The notes: a model not told the origin generated them from the letters alone. Positions 1 to 9,288 are shown, counted from the stretch's first letter. The stretch: DNA of 64,000 nt from an uncultured Collinsella sp. (GCA_905199225.1 CAJKFS010000006.1:1-64000), one strand, 5' to 3'. Numbers and translations: made by a program.

Positions 1-2
1 CC

Positions 3-818
3 GAGTTCATCGCCCGCATGCTCGCCACCCACAACATCGTCGAGGTCCCGCTGCCGGACGCGGCCGTCGAGGCCGCCCGCGACCTCGACCGCGCCCTCGA
101 CGACGCCACCGTTGAGTACCGCCGCGCCAGGCAGCGCCTCAACATGTTCCTGATTAGGCTGGGATACGTCTGGGACGAGCGCAACGCCGACGGGACGAGG
201 AAGAAGGCCTGGACGCGCGCCCACTGGAGGTGGATATCCGAGATCAGGCTCGAGGGCCCGCAGCGCGACGCGCTCGAGTACTACGTCACGGCCGCCCGCT
301 GCGCGGAATCGGACAGGCGGCAGCTCGAGAGGAGGGTCGTCGCGCTGGCCGGCGCCGACCGGTGGCGCCCGGCCGTGGAGGCGCTCTCCTGCATCAAGGG
401 GATCGACACCCTGACGGCCTTCAGGCTCGCGGCGGAGGCCGGGTCCTTCAGCAGGTTCCGCTCGGCGCCGGCCTTCGCGAGCTGGTGCGGGCTCATCCCG
501 TCGGAGCACTCGAGCGGCGAGTCCGAGCGGCGCGGCGGGATAACCAAGGCCGGCAACGCGCTCGCGCGCACGGCGCTCATAGAGTCCGCATGGCACTACT
601 CCACGTGCTCCCCGAGGCCAAAGGCCCCAGCCCCCGGCACCGACGTGCCCCCGGCGATACGCTCGAGGGCGGACGACTGCACCGCCAGGCTCCACCGCCG
701 CCGCGAGGCGCTGGCCGCGGCGGGCAAGAGCGCGTGCAAGGCCAACGCCGCCGTGGCGCGCGAGCTCGCCTGCTGGGTCTGGGAGATCGGGTGCAGGTCC
801 GAGGGGACCGTCCTCTAG
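3..818 (+). CDS. IS110-family transposase, 5' end outside window
   Basis: This is the C-terminal part of an IS110-family (DEDD) transposase; the reading frame is open to the left edge of the window, so the N-terminal catalytic domain is not visible. The Transposase_20 region is clear: the stretch around CIKGIDTLTAF, then AFASWCGLIPSEHSSGE, then GGITKAGNALARTALIESAW, which carries the conserved second-domain serine region. The family moves a circular intermediate guided by a bridge RNA encoded in one noncoding end of the element. No hallmark allows me to place the copy in the IS110 or IS1111 subgroup from this fragment. It may be intact, because no internal stop is seen in the visible part. 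Confidence 0.85.
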   Translation, partial: EFIARMLATHNIVEVPLPDAAVEAARDLDRALDDATVEYRRARQRLNMFLIRLGYVWDERNADGTRKKAWTRAHWRWISEIRLEGPQRDALEYYVTAARCAESDRRQLERRVVALAGADRWRPAVEALSCIKGIDTLTAFRLAAEAGSFSRFRSAPAFASWCGLIPSEHSSGESERRGGITKAGNALARTALIESAWHYSTCSPRPKAPAPGTDVPPAIRSRADDCTARLHRRREALAAAGKSACKANAAVARELACWVWEIGCRSEGTVL

Positions 819-1093
819 CGGCCGGCTACAACCGACTCCCGCCGGGAGGGCCCGCGCCTCGACGCATCGCCGGCGCGAGTTCACGACCTTTTTGATGGGC
901 AGCCCCCGGGCCGCGCCCGACAAAAGACTGGATTCGTACGATAGCGCCGGACGGAGAATCGAAATGCGGTGGGGTGCGCGGACATACCGGGCTGACCGCC
1001 GGAAGCGCACCCGCAAGAGCCCGCGGATATTAGCTTGCCAGGCAAGCGTCGACTAAGCCATGCAGCGTGCGCGGGCTCTCCCGACGGGAAACG
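819..1093. other. noncoding region after IS110, possible element end
   Basis: No convincing gene is seen. The first part should contain the right end of the IS110 element, but without the left end I cannot fix the boundary. Around 1016-1075 there is an inverted repeat (GAGCCCGCG with CGCGGGCTC) enclosing a smaller hairpin GCTTGCC/GGCAAGC, so the region could form a folded RNA. A bridge RNA would be expected here only if the element belongs to the IS1111 subgroup; that is an inference. Confidence 0.35.
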
Positions 1094-1117
1094 AAAAAGC
1101 CCGGTTTCAAACCGGGC
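1094..1117 (-). terminator. probable terminator of the rbsK-nucleoside hydrolase unit
   Basis: A GC-rich hairpin (GCCCGG...CCGGGC) is followed on the minus strand by a run of five T. It lies about 270 bp past the nucleoside hydrolase stop, with one small palindrome in between. Confidence 0.55.
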
Positions 1118-1160
1118 TCGAACGAACATGCCTATTGACAATGGCTTTCTCATATTAGAA

Positions 1161-1202
1161 AAGGCATGACTGCAAATAGCCGAGCTATCGCGGTCATGCC
1201 TT
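1161..1202. repeat. 42-bp nested palindrome
   Basis: Perfect outer arms AAGGCATGAC/GTCATGCCTT enclose a second perfect hairpin ATAGC-CGA-GCTAT. It has no T tract and does not look like a standard terminator. The rest of 1118-1387 holds no gene that I can see; a 12-bp direct repeat (AGTAACAATCCG) occurs at about 1205 and 1250. Confidence 0.55.
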
Positions 1203-1387
1203 ACCAGTAACAATCCGTTGTATCGAGGCGCGGGCATGCCTCCCTAGAAGTAACAATCCGCGCAGCAAAGAATGATAGCCCATATCTTCGCGGGGAGCAC
1301 CGTCCACAGCCGACCAACGGTAGCATATCGTCCGTGAACGGTTTTGGAAGCGTTGAAACGATTGGGAGGCCGTCTCAATCTTGCGGA

Positions 1388-2362
1388 TCAGCCAAGGACA
1401 CGGGCCATACGTGTCTTGAACTCGGACAGAAAGCGCGGGGCATCCACGGTCAGCGCTACAAGCGCGCTCTTGTCCGGATCGGATAGGCGGCGCTCGTCGC
1501 AAATGGTGCGGCCGCGATACTCGCCCAGCAGATCAACACGCAGATTGCAGCCGAGCGCACCCACGAGCGTGGGGTCAATCGCCACAGCGACGGCAAGTGG
1601 ATCGTGCAGCGCGCAGCCGCCCAGGTAGGGGGCGTTCATCTCGTACGAGCCAATGTAGTGCTCCACCATGCTCGCAAACGCACAGCCCGCCATGGTGCCC
1701 GAACCCGTCCAGCCGGCAATGTCGCGACGCGTGAGCGCCACGCGATGCGTCACGTCCAGACCCACCATGGTGAGCTTGCGGCCCGAACGTAGCACGGCAT
1801 CGGCCGCCTCGGGATCGCTTGCCATGTTGGCCTCGGCGCCCGCGCTCACGTTGCCGGGCACGGTAAGGGCGCCCCCCATCACGACCACGCGGCCGATGGA
1901 CATCATCGCCGCCGCATCGCGCTCTAGGGCGAGCGCCAGGTTGGAGAGCGGGCCAGTCGCTGCGTAGACCAGATCGGGACCATAGGTGCGCGCGGCATCG
2001 ATCAGATAATCGACCGCAGCGTTGCCGTCGGCCGAGGTCGCCCCCACCGGCTCGTAGGGCGACGCGGGCACGCTCGCGCCGCCGATGCCGTTCTTGCCGT
2101 GAATAAGCGCGGTGGACGCCGGCGGCGTATAGGGCTCAGTCGCCTGCAGAGGACGGTCGGCACCCAGGTACACCGGAACCTCGGGGCGACCCAGCAGATC
2201 GAGCACCGCCAGGCAATTGTGCGCCGATTGCTCGACGCGCACGTTGCCAAAGCACGTGGTGATGCCCACGAGCTCCACCTCGGGGCTCGCGATGGCATAG
2301 GCGAGCGCCATCGCATCGTCCACACCCATATCCAGATCAAGGATCAGCTTCTTGGTTGCCAT
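1388..2362 (-). CDS. inosine-uridine-type nucleoside hydrolase
   Basis: A 324-residue member of the nucleoside N-ribohydrolase family, which splits ribonucleosides into base and ribose in the cytoplasm. The family N-terminal motif that binds calcium and ribose is present as DLDMGVDDAMAL (usually DTDxGxDDAxAL, so the first Thr is Leu here). The C-terminal part has the conserved His-Asp pair in GGCALHDPLAVAVAIDP. The gene lies 30 bp downstream of a ribokinase on the same strand, so released ribose would be phosphorylated by the neighbour; together they form a salvage unit. Substrate range (purine, pyrimidine or both) cannot be told from sequence. The ATG is followed directly by the conserved first strand. 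Confidence 0.92.
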   Translation of the reverse strand: MATKKLILDLDMGVDDAMALAYAIASPEVELVGITTCFGNVRVEQSAHNCLAVLDLLGRPEVPVYLGADRPLQATEPYTPPASTALIHGKNGIGGASVPASPYEPVGATSADGNAAVDYLIDAARTYGPDLVYAATGPLSNLALALERDAAAMMSIGRVVVMGGALTVPGNVSAGAEANMASDPEAADAVLRSGRKLTMVGLDVTHRVALTRRDIAGWTGSGTMAGCAFASMVEHYIGSYEMNAPYLGGCALHDPLAVAVAIDPTLVGALGCNLRVDLLGEYRGRTICDERRLSDPDKSALVALTVDAPRFLSEFKTRMARVLG

Positions 2363-2392
2363 TGTTCTACTCCGCTTCTCCGTCTTTATCGT

Positions 2393-3355
2393 TTAACCAA
2401 ACCAATGTTCAACTTCGGCGCGCGTGGGAATCGATTGCTGAGCGCCCAGGCGCGACACCGTCACTGCCGAGGCGCGAGCACCCGCGGCCATGCACTCAAA
2501 GAGCGGCAAGCCCTCTAGGCGAGCCGCCGCCAACGCGCCGATAAACGTATCGCCGGCGGCCGTGGTATCGACTACCGTGCTCGAAAGTGCCGGCATGCGC
2601 AGCAGCTCACCGTCATCGCCGAGCGTAACCGAGCCGGCGCCGCCCAGCGTGATGACCGCAGCCCCGGCGCCCTTGTCGAGCAGCGCATTGAGCGCGGCGA
2701 CGCAACTCGCGTCATCCGTAGGCAGAACGCCCGTCAGCACCTGGCACTCGGTCTCGTTGGGGCAGACCAGGTCGACCGCTGGCCACGCTCCTGCCGGCAG
2801 GTCGCAGGCGGGCGCCGGGTTAAAGATCGTATAGAACCCCAGCTCGTGAGCGCAAGAGAGTGCCGCGGCCGTTGCCGCAAGGTCACATTCGCCCTGGGCA
2901 ATAAAGACGCTTCCGGCAGCCGGGGCAATCTCGCTGGCATCGCCGTCGAGCTCGTCGGCCACCAAGCGCCTCAGTGCGCGGGCAACGTCCTCGCCCGCAA
3001 GCGCATGGTTGGCGCCCGGCGACAGCACGATGCGGTTGTCGCTCTCGCAGCGAATGATAGTCGCGGTACCGGTCTCCACGTCATCGCGACGCGCCACAAA
3101 CTCAACGCCCACGCCGGCATCCTGGAGCCCTGCCACGAGCGCATCGCCAAAGGTATCGCGCCCAACAGCGCCGATCATGCACGTGCGCGCACCCATGCGC
3201 GCAGCGGCAACGGCCTGATTGGCTCCCTTACCGCCGGCGTTGGTGATAAAACCGCTGCCATCGACCGTCTCGCCCGCGCGCGGCATGCGCTCGCACGCCA
3301 CCGAAAGGTCCATGTTCATGCTGCCGAACACCGCAACGATGCTGTGATCCGCCAT
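2393..3355 (-). CDS. rbsK: ribokinase
   Basis: A PfkB-family sugar kinase of 320 residues that makes ribose-5-phosphate from ribose and ATP. Near the N terminus FGSMNMDLSV and GGKGANQAVAAARMGA match the sugar-binding motif; near the C terminus DTTAAGDTFIGALA is the PfkB signature with the catalytic Asp in GD. The open frame extends 43 codons further upstream, but I chose the ATG at 3355 because AGGAGG lies just before it and the homologous N terminus begins here (MADHSIVAVFGS). It is the first gene of a two-gene unit with the nucleoside hydrolase, and is transcribed away from the acyltransferase gene. Confidence 0.92.
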   Translation of the reverse strand: MADHSIVAVFGSMNMDLSVACERMPRAGETVDGSGFITNAGGKGANQAVAAARMGARTCMIGAVGRDTFGDALVAGLQDAGVGVEFVARRDDVETGTATIIRCESDNRIVLSPGANHALAGEDVARALRRLVADELDGDASEIAPAAGSVFIAQGECDLAATAAALSCAHELGFYTIFNPAPACDLPAGAWPAVDLVCPNETECQVLTGVLPTDDASCVAALNALLDKGAGAAVITLGGAGSVTLGDDGELLRMPALSSTVVDTTAAGDTFIGALAAARLEGLPLFECMAAGARASAVTVSRLGAQQSIPTRAEVEHWFG

Positions 3356-3542
3356 GGAAACCTCCTCGCCTTCAGGCTTTGCGCCCACCGTCGACCAACG
3401 ATTGTGCACTCTCGCACCCCCTATAACTTTAGTCCACTTTGATGTGGACGCGCGCTTGAGCTTGCGCCAGCAGCAAGCATTCACAGGGGCAGGCAGCTAC
3501 AATGAATACGTGCTGATTATTCTCGTCATTGGATGATGTTTT

Positions 3543-5753
3543 ATGGAACAATTCTCGCAATCGGGCTCGCGCGGTCGACGCCGCACGGGCAACGAGCCGG
3601 CGCCGCACGAACGCGTGAAGGGCGAGCGCCGTGCCAACGAGCCGCGACGCACCGCAAGCCCCCATCGCGCTTCTGCCAACAACGCGGGCCGCGCCAACAC
3701 TCCCGCCGCGGAGCAGACGCCTGCTCGCCCCAAGTCCCGCTACATCCCTGCGCTCGACGGCCTGCGCACGCTTGCCGTCGTCGCGGTGGTGCTCTATCAC
3801 CTCAACCTCACGTGGGCTCAGGGCGGCCTGCTTGGCGTCACGATCTTCTTTGTGCTTTCGGGCTATCTGATCACGCGCTTGCTGCTCAACGAAGTCGCTA
3901 AGACCGGCCGCATCGACCTTAAGAGCTTCTGGATTCGCCGCATCCGTCGCCTGGTCCCCGCCGTGGTAACGGTAGTGTTCGTGACCTGCGCGCTGTGCAC
4001 CATCTTTAACCACGTGATGCTCACCAAGATGCGTCCCGACATCCTGCCGTCGCTGCTGTTCTTCAACAACTGGTGGCAGATTGCGCAGGACGTCTCGTAC
4101 TTCAACGCCTTGGGCGACCCCTCGCCGCTCACGCACTTTTGGTCGCTCGCCATCGAGGAGCAGTTCTACCTGATTTGGCCGCCGCTGCTCCTTGCCATGG
4201 TATCCATGCATATGAGCAAGCCCAGCACGCGTCGCGTGGTTCTGGGCCTGGCTGCGGTTTCCGCCATCGCCATGATGGTGCTCTACAACCCTGCTGCCGA
4301 CCCCAGCCGCGTGTACTACGGCACCGACACCCGCGTGTTCTCGCTGCTGTTGGGTGCCTGGATGGCCTTTATCCCCGATCGCGACCTAGCGCCCGTGCGC
4401 CTCGCGCGTCGCCTGGGGCTCGACCGCCTCGTCGCCAAGCACGGCAAGAATGCCGAGGACAAGCAGGACGCGAAGGCCGACAACGCAGCCGAAGCCGCCC
4501 CGGCCCAGCCGAGCGCGCTCGTGCGCTTTTGGTCCTCGCCCGCATCCATCGATGTGCTGGGCGTCGTGGGTCTGGTTGGCCTTGCCGCCATGGTCGCGTT
4601 CACCAACGGCTACACGGCGTTCCAGTATCGTGGCGGCACGCTGCTGTGCTCCATCCTTACGCTCATGGTCATCGCGGCCTGTGTGCAACCCCAGGGAATG
4701 GTTGCCCGCGCGCTATCCGCCGAGCCGCTCGTATGGGTTGGCAAGCGCTCCTACAGCATCTACCTGTGGCACTATCCGCTGTTGCTGCTCATGAATCCGA
4801 TCGCCAATATCAACGATACGCCCTGGTGGCAGTACATTTTGCAAGTACTGCTGGTGGTCGCTGTCGCCGAATGTTCCTATCGCTTTATCGAAACGCCGTT
4901 TAGAAAGGGCGCCTTTGGGCGCACCGTCTCCGAGTTCCGCGATGGCACCACCACGCCTGCCAACTGGGTACGCGCGCATATTCCCGTGTGCGCCACTTGC
5001 GGCATCGTGCTCGTCATCGCGCTGGGCGGCTTGATCTTTGTACCGGAAACCTCCGCGCTGAGCGGCGAGGGCGCCGAAGTCCTCAACAAGGAAGCTAAAA
5101 ACGCTGCGCCCACGGACCAACAGGCAGCCGACGACACCGACAAGGACAACGATGGCTTCCCCGATGGATCCTACGACCTGCTGATGATCGGTGACTCCGT
5201 GTCGCTACGTGCCGTGGACGCCTTTGATGGCGTGTTCCCGCACAGCCATATCGATGCCGAAAAGGGCCGCCAATTCGATGCGGGCCGTGCGACATTTGAG
5301 GGCTATATCCAGCAGAACCTTGCCGGCAAAATCGTTGTCTTTGCCCTGGGCACCAACGGCTTGGTGACCAACGATCAAATCGATGCCATCATGGCCGATG
5401 CGGGAGACAAGCGTATTGTCGTGTTTGTGAACACGCGCAGCCCGCAGCCGTGGGTTGGCTCGACCAACCAGGCCATCGCCAACGCCGCCACGCGCTACAA
5501 GAACGTGCGCGTTATCGACTGGTACGGATACAGCGCCAACCGAAATGACCTGTTCGATGGCGACGGCACGCACCTGTCGACCGCCGGCGTGACCGAATAT
5601 CTCAACCTGATCCACGACGCGGTCAAGAAGGACCTGCCCGTGCACCCCGAGGATCACGTCAACGATCCTCAGCCGGCGGCCGTCAAGTCTGCCACCGACG
5701 CGCTCGTCAATGCGCTCGCTCTCAAGCCGCACAAGCTGGGCGCCAACAAGTAA
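3543..5753 (+). CDS. membrane acyltransferase 3 with C-terminal SGNH domain (OafA/OatA type)
   Basis: A 736-residue membrane O-acyltransferase. A basic, low-complexity cytoplasmic head of about 60 residues precedes the acyltransferase 3 domain (IPALDGLRTLAVVAVVLYHL, with the catalytic His in YHL) and about ten membrane segments. A low-complexity insert (about residues 300-325, Lys/Asp/Ala rich) sits in a loop. The extracellular C-terminal part is an SGNH hydrolase/transferase domain with GDSVSL (Ser), GTNG (Asn) and DGTHLS (Asp and His), so both halves keep their catalytic residues. The architecture matches OatA/OafA proteins that acetylate peptidoglycan or surface glycans from cytosolic acetyl donors; the acceptor is not determinable. 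The ribosome site is weak. Confidence 0.9.
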   Translation: MEQFSQSGSRGRRRTGNEPAPHERVKGERRANEPRRTASPHRASANNAGRANTPAAEQTPARPKSRYIPALDGLRTLAVVAVVLYHLNLTWAQGGLLGVTIFFVLSGYLITRLLLNEVAKTGRIDLKSFWIRRIRRLVPAVVTVVFVTCALCTIFNHVMLTKMRPDILPSLLFFNNWWQIAQDVSYFNALGDPSPLTHFWSLAIEEQFYLIWPPLLLAMVSMHMSKPSTRRVVLGLAAVSAIAMMVLYNPAADPSRVYYGTDTRVFSLLLGAWMAFIPDRDLAPVRLARRLGLDRLVAKHGKNAEDKQDAKADNAAEAAPAQPSALVRFWSSPASIDVLGVVGLVGLAAMVAFTNGYTAFQYRGGTLLCSILTLMVIAACVQPQGMVARALSAEPLVWVGKRSYSIYLWHYPLLLLMNPIANINDTPWWQYILQVLLVVAVAECSYRFIETPFRKGAFGRTVSEFRDGTTTPANWVRAHIPVCATCGIVLVIALGGLIFVPETSALSGEGAEVLNKEAKNAAPTDQQAADDTDKDNDGFPDGSYDLLMIGDSVSLRAVDAFDGVFPHSHIDAEKGRQFDAGRATFEGYIQQNLAGKIVVFALGTNGLVTNDQIDAIMADAGDKRIVVFVNTRSPQPWVGSTNQAIANAATRYKNVRVIDWYGYSANRNDLFDGDGTHLSTAGVTEYLNLIHDAVKKDLPVHPEDHVNDPQPAAVKSATDALVNALALKPHKLGANK

Positions 5754-5876
5754 TCCGGCAGCTTGGGACGTTCCTTTTATGCCGGCACCTTGGGACACTC
5801 CCGCGACAAGCGAAAGCCGCCCCTGGGCTGTCAATTCCAGTCCAGGAGCGGCTTCGTAACAACATGCCAAGGGGCC

Positions 5877-6107
5877 GTGGGCAAAAAAGGGCAAATATGA
5901 GTACTGTTGCTATTTTAGTAGCAGGCAAATCCGCCCAAAATGGCGTCCGAGCGACCCCCTGCAAACCACCAAAGCGGCCAACCTAGCTGGATTAGAGCCT
6001 GCTGAGGTGAATTTTAATGTACACACTCTAGATTGTGTACATTATCTTCTTGCACATAAATGCTATCGCTCTAGCAACAGTACTCATATTTGGCATTTTT
6101 TGCCCAC
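5877..6107. repeat. 231-bp long inverted repeat (family A)
   Basis: The 36-bp arms 5877-5912 and 6072-6107 are near-perfect inverted copies (starting GTGGGCAAAAAA and ending GAGTACTGTTGCTA). The centre holds a further palindrome at about 6019-6042 (TGTACACA/TTGTGTACA). No ORF is seen inside. The gap 5754-5876 contains two GGGACGTTCC/GGGACACTCC-like half sites. Confidence 0.75.
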
Positions 6108-6133
6108 TGTTATATAACTAGCCCCTATAGCAA

Positions 6134-6169
6134 GCAAAAAGCAGGCCGCAGCCCATTGCTGCGGCCTGC
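6134..6169 (-). terminator. terminator of the Mg-transport operon
   Basis: Perfect 11-bp stem GCAGGCCGCAG/CTGCGGCCTGC followed on the minus strand by five T, ending 20 bp from the transporter stop codon. Confidence 0.85.
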
Positions 6170-6189
6170 CCGAAGCCCCGAAAGGGGCG

Positions 6190-7452
6190 TTAAGCGCTGT
6201 AGCCCAGCGCCTGAAGCACAAACATAACAACCGTCAGCACCGTGATCACGCCGATGGTCGCCCACGTGAGCACGTTCCATACGCGGCCGTTGCGGTTGGC
6301 ACCCATAATGTGACGGTCGGCGGCGATAACCACCTGGAACACCAAGACCACGGGCAGCAGCACGCCGTTGATGACCTGCGAGGTCATCATGATCTGAAAC
6401 AGATCGACACCGGGCATGAGTACCAGCACGGCAGAGATGCCAATGATGGCCGTAATGATGCCGCGGTAGACCGGAGCCTCGTCCCAGCTGCGATCGGCAC
6501 CGCGCTCCCAGCCAAATGCCTCGCAGATGGCGCTGGACGTAACACCCGGCAGCACGCACGCAGCCAAAAAGCTCGCCGCAACCAGGCCCGAGGCAAACAG
6601 CACCGTGGACCACTGGCCCGCGATAGGCTCCAGTGCACGGGCAGCGTCGGCAGCATCGCTAATCTGAATGCCCGCCGGAAACAGCACCGTACCGGTCGTG
6701 ATGATAATGAAGCCCGCAATGATATCAGCAGCGATCGAGCCGCTTACGGTATCGATGCGCTGCAGCACGATGTCGTCCTCGCCCGCGTTCTTATCGACCA
6801 CGTTGTTCTGCGCCAGGAAGATCATCCACGGTGCGATGGTGGTACCGATTGTTGCGACCACGAGCGACACGTAGTTGGGATCATTCTGAATATTGGGCAC
6901 GACCAAATCGACCGCGACCTCGCCCCAGTTGGGGCCAGCCATAAACGCGGCGACGATATAGGTCACGAACACGCAGCTCACCAGCAGCAGAATCTTCTCG
7001 ATGCGCTGGAAACTACCCGACATGGTAAGCATCCACACCAGCAGCGCCACCAACGGCACCGAGATGCTCGCCGGCACGCCAAAGAGAGCAAGGCCGCTGG
7101 CGATGCCCGCAAACTCCGAAATGGTCACAGCCGTGTTGGCGATCAACAACGCCGCCATAGCAAGTACACTCTTGCGCACGCCAAAGCGCTCGCGAATGAG
7201 CGATGCCAGGCCCTTGCCCGTGACGCAGCCGCAGCGCGCCGCGGTCTCCTGCGTCACGATGAGCAGCACAGTCATGACGGGAAGCATCCAGAGCATCTTG
7301 TAGCCATAGCTGGCGCCCGCGCTGGAATACGTTGCAATGCCGCCGGCGTCATTGCCCGAAAGCGCCGCCAGCAGACCGGGACCCATAGCGCCAAAGATGG
7401 CCGCGATGGTCAACTTTTGCTTGGTGCCCGACTTTTGCTTGGTATTTTGCAC
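6190..7452 (-). CDS. NRAMP-related magnesium transporter (NRMT clade)
   Basis: A 420-residue SLC11/NRAMP-fold membrane carrier with about 11 membrane segments. The metal-binding loop of helix 1, DPGN in manganese/iron NRAMPs, reads NDAGG here (LSGNDAGGIATYSSAG), and the helix 6 Met that favours transition metals is replaced by Ala (GTTIAPWMIFLAQN instead of the usual VMPH). Loss of both features marks the NRAMP-related Mg transporters known from Eggerthella and other gram-positives, so I infer Mg2+ uptake rather than Mn/Fe. I start at the GTG at 7452, 8 bp after the stop of the MgtE-like gene and behind GGTGG; the frame is open 21 codons further upstream inside that gene. It is the second gene of the operon. 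Confidence 0.85.
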   Translation of the reverse strand: MQNTKQKSGTKQKLTIAAIFGAMGPGLLAALSGNDAGGIATYSSAGASYGYKMLWMLPVMTVLLIVTQETAARCGCVTGKGLASLIRERFGVRKSVLAMAALLIANTAVTISEFAGIASGLALFGVPASISVPLVALLVWMLTMSGSFQRIEKILLLVSCVFVTYIVAAFMAGPNWGEVAVDLVVPNIQNDPNYVSLVVATIGTTIAPWMIFLAQNNVVDKNAGEDDIVLQRIDTVSGSIAADIIAGFIIITTGTVLFPAGIQISDAADAARALEPIAGQWSTVLFASGLVAASFLAACVLPGVTSSAICEAFGWERGADRSWDEAPVYRGIITAIIGISAVLVLMPGVDLFQIMMTSQVINGVLLPVVLVFQVVIAADRHIMGANRNGRVWNVLTWATIGVITVLTVVMFVLQALGYSA

Positions 7453-7460
7453 GCGACCAC

Positions 7461-9287
7461 CTAACCCATGACCGACATGGTGAGCAGCACCGCAGCGGCG
7501 CAGTACGCTACGCACGAGATCATGACGGCAATAACGTTCATGGCGGTGCCCGACGTGTTGAGGTCATGCTCGTCACGCCAGAACAGCACCATCAGGTAAA
7601 TCACGGCGCTCATGTTGCCAACCAGGCAAATGATGGCAGCGATATTAAAGCACCCGGTAAAGAGTTGCTCCTCAAACATGGGCGCATCGGGGAACGCAGC
7701 GGTGCGCACCAGCTGGGCGCACAGGTAGGTCACGAGTGACAGAATCAGGCCCATGCCCGTGCCCTGGAAGAAGAACCCCAGATACGGCTTGGGCTCGTCG
7801 TCGTGACCGTCATACTCCAGGAAGTAGTTCTTGACGAACGACACCATGCGCGAGGCCGCCAGCAGCACGAGCGGCATGGCGCACATGGGGAACACCACCA
7901 GATGCGCGGAGCCGAGCGCCGTTCCCAGCACCGTTGCCATGATGCACGACGCGATGCCCCATACAACAACCCAGTACTGGCGATGCACGAACCAGCTGAG
8001 CACGTTCGTCGAGTCGTCCGACGCGCTATCGCCCGAGCCGACACCGGCGATCTGCAGGTCCTCCTGATGCTCCTCAGCGATAACGTCCATGGCGTCGTCG
8101 AAGGTTACGATACCCAGGATATGACGGTTCTCATCGCAGACAGGGATGGCAACCAGGTCGTACTTGGTCATCTCGTCCGTCACGTCTTCCTGGTCCTCGT
8201 CGGGCGACACATAGACCAGGTCGCGATAGGCCAGCTGACCCAGCGTGGCGTCGCGGTCGGCTACGATCAGCGTGCGCAGCGAAAGCACGCCGGTCAGCAT
8301 GCCGCTCGGATCCTCGGTATAGACGTAGTAGACGCTCTCGAAGTCCTCGTCGAGCTCGCGAATCGCCTCGATGGCGTCACCGACCGTTGCCGTGGCGGGC
8401 AGGGAGACAAACTCCGAGGTCATGATGCGGCCGGCGGTGTTGTCCTCATACCCCAGCAGGTTACGAATCGCTTTCTCCTCCTTGACGCCCATCAGGCGCA
8501 GGAGCTTCTCGGCCTTCTCGTAATCGAGCTCGTCGATCAGGTCGGCTGCATCGTCCGGGTCCATCATGGCCAGCATCGACGATGCGTCCGTGTCGGACAG
8601 GCCCTCGAGCATCTCGGTCATAAGCTCGTCGTCATCGAACTCCGAGATGGCCTCGGCGGCCTGGGCAGTATCGAGCTGTGCAAACACCTGCGCACGCAGG
8701 CGCGGGTCGAGCTGCTCGATAATGTCGGCGATGTCGGCAGGGTGCAGCTCGCCGAGCGTCTTGTGCGACACCGAGAGTTGAATGTTCTTGGTCGAGCGGT
8801 CGAGCAGGTCCATGTAGGACCAAGCGATGATGTCCTCACTGAGCGGCTTGCCCAGGTGCTTCATAAAGCCTTCGACGATATGCTCGAGCGCGGGGCTGAT
8901 GGCGCGTAGCAGACCGCGGGCACCGACCTCGGCGCCCAGCAGGCGCAGCTGGTTTTCGCCCGACATGGAAAACTTGATGTCGTTTACGCGCACGACCTTC
9001 ATGCCCTGCGTGTCGACAATCTGCTTGTTGAGCACATCGCGGGCAAGCAGGAGTTCGGTCGGCTGCAGGTACGAAAAACGGATTTCGGTGGCCGACGTCT
9101 TAAGGTGTACACCCGTCTCGTCGATACGGTCGACCCATTTACGCCAGCTAATCATAAACGGCGTCTTGCCGGGTCCGCGGAACGCGAGCGACGTCACGTG
9201 CGGAAAAACTTCGCCGGTAGCAATGCCAAAATCGTTCACCACGCCGAGCTTTTCGCCGTCGACGTCCAAGACCGGCAATTTGAGCAT
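7461..9287 (-). CDS. MgtE-like Mg-sensing protein with atypical membrane domain
   Basis: 608 residues. In order: an N-terminal PRC-barrel-like region (about 1-150), an MgtE_N superhelical domain rich in Asp/Glu (about 160-280, including MLAMMDPDDAADLIDEL), a CBS pair (about 290-420), and five predicted membrane segments. The soluble part is that of MgtE, where several Mg2+ ions hold the channel gate shut. The membrane part lacks the GGNxGxQ-type pore signature of MgtE; the matching place reads PLVLLAASRMVSFVKN. It may be a divergent channel or a Mg sensor partnering the NRMT carrier just downstream. I use the ATG at 9287, one base after a short upstream ORF, not the TTG at 9305 inside it. Confidence 0.8.
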   Translation of the reverse strand: MLKLPVLDVDGEKLGVVNDFGIATGEVFPHVTSLAFRGPGKTPFMISWRKWVDRIDETGVHLKTSATEIRFSYLQPTELLLARDVLNKQIVDTQGMKVVRVNDIKFSMSGENQLRLLGAEVGARGLLRAISPALEHIVEGFMKHLGKPLSEDIIAWSYMDLLDRSTKNIQLSVSHKTLGELHPADIADIIEQLDPRLRAQVFAQLDTAQAAEAISEFDDDELMTEMLEGLSDTDASSMLAMMDPDDAADLIDELDYEKAEKLLRLMGVKEEKAIRNLLGYEDNTAGRIMTSEFVSLPATATVGDAIEAIRELDEDFESVYYVYTEDPSGMLTGVLSLRTLIVADRDATLGQLAYRDLVYVSPDEDQEDVTDEMTKYDLVAIPVCDENRHILGIVTFDDAMDVIAEEHQEDLQIAGVGSGDSASDDSTNVLSWFVHRQYWVVVWGIASCIMATVLGTALGSAHLVVFPMCAMPLVLLAASRMVSFVKNYFLEYDGHDDEPKPYLGFFFQGTGMGLILSLVTYLCAQLVRTAAFPDAPMFEEQLFTGCFNIAAIICLVGNMSAVIYLMVLFWRDEHDLNTSGTAMNVIAVMISCVAYCAAAVLLTMSVMG

Positions 9288-9288
9288 C

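Noticed and set aside
230..895. 221-codon ORF overlapping the transposase
   Set aside because: Out of frame with the clear Transposase_20 motifs; Arg/Gly/Ala-rich shadow.
6190..7452. manganese/iron NRAMP (MntH)
   Set aside because: The DPGN and helix 6 Met needed for transition metals are absent, and the partner gene senses Mg2+.
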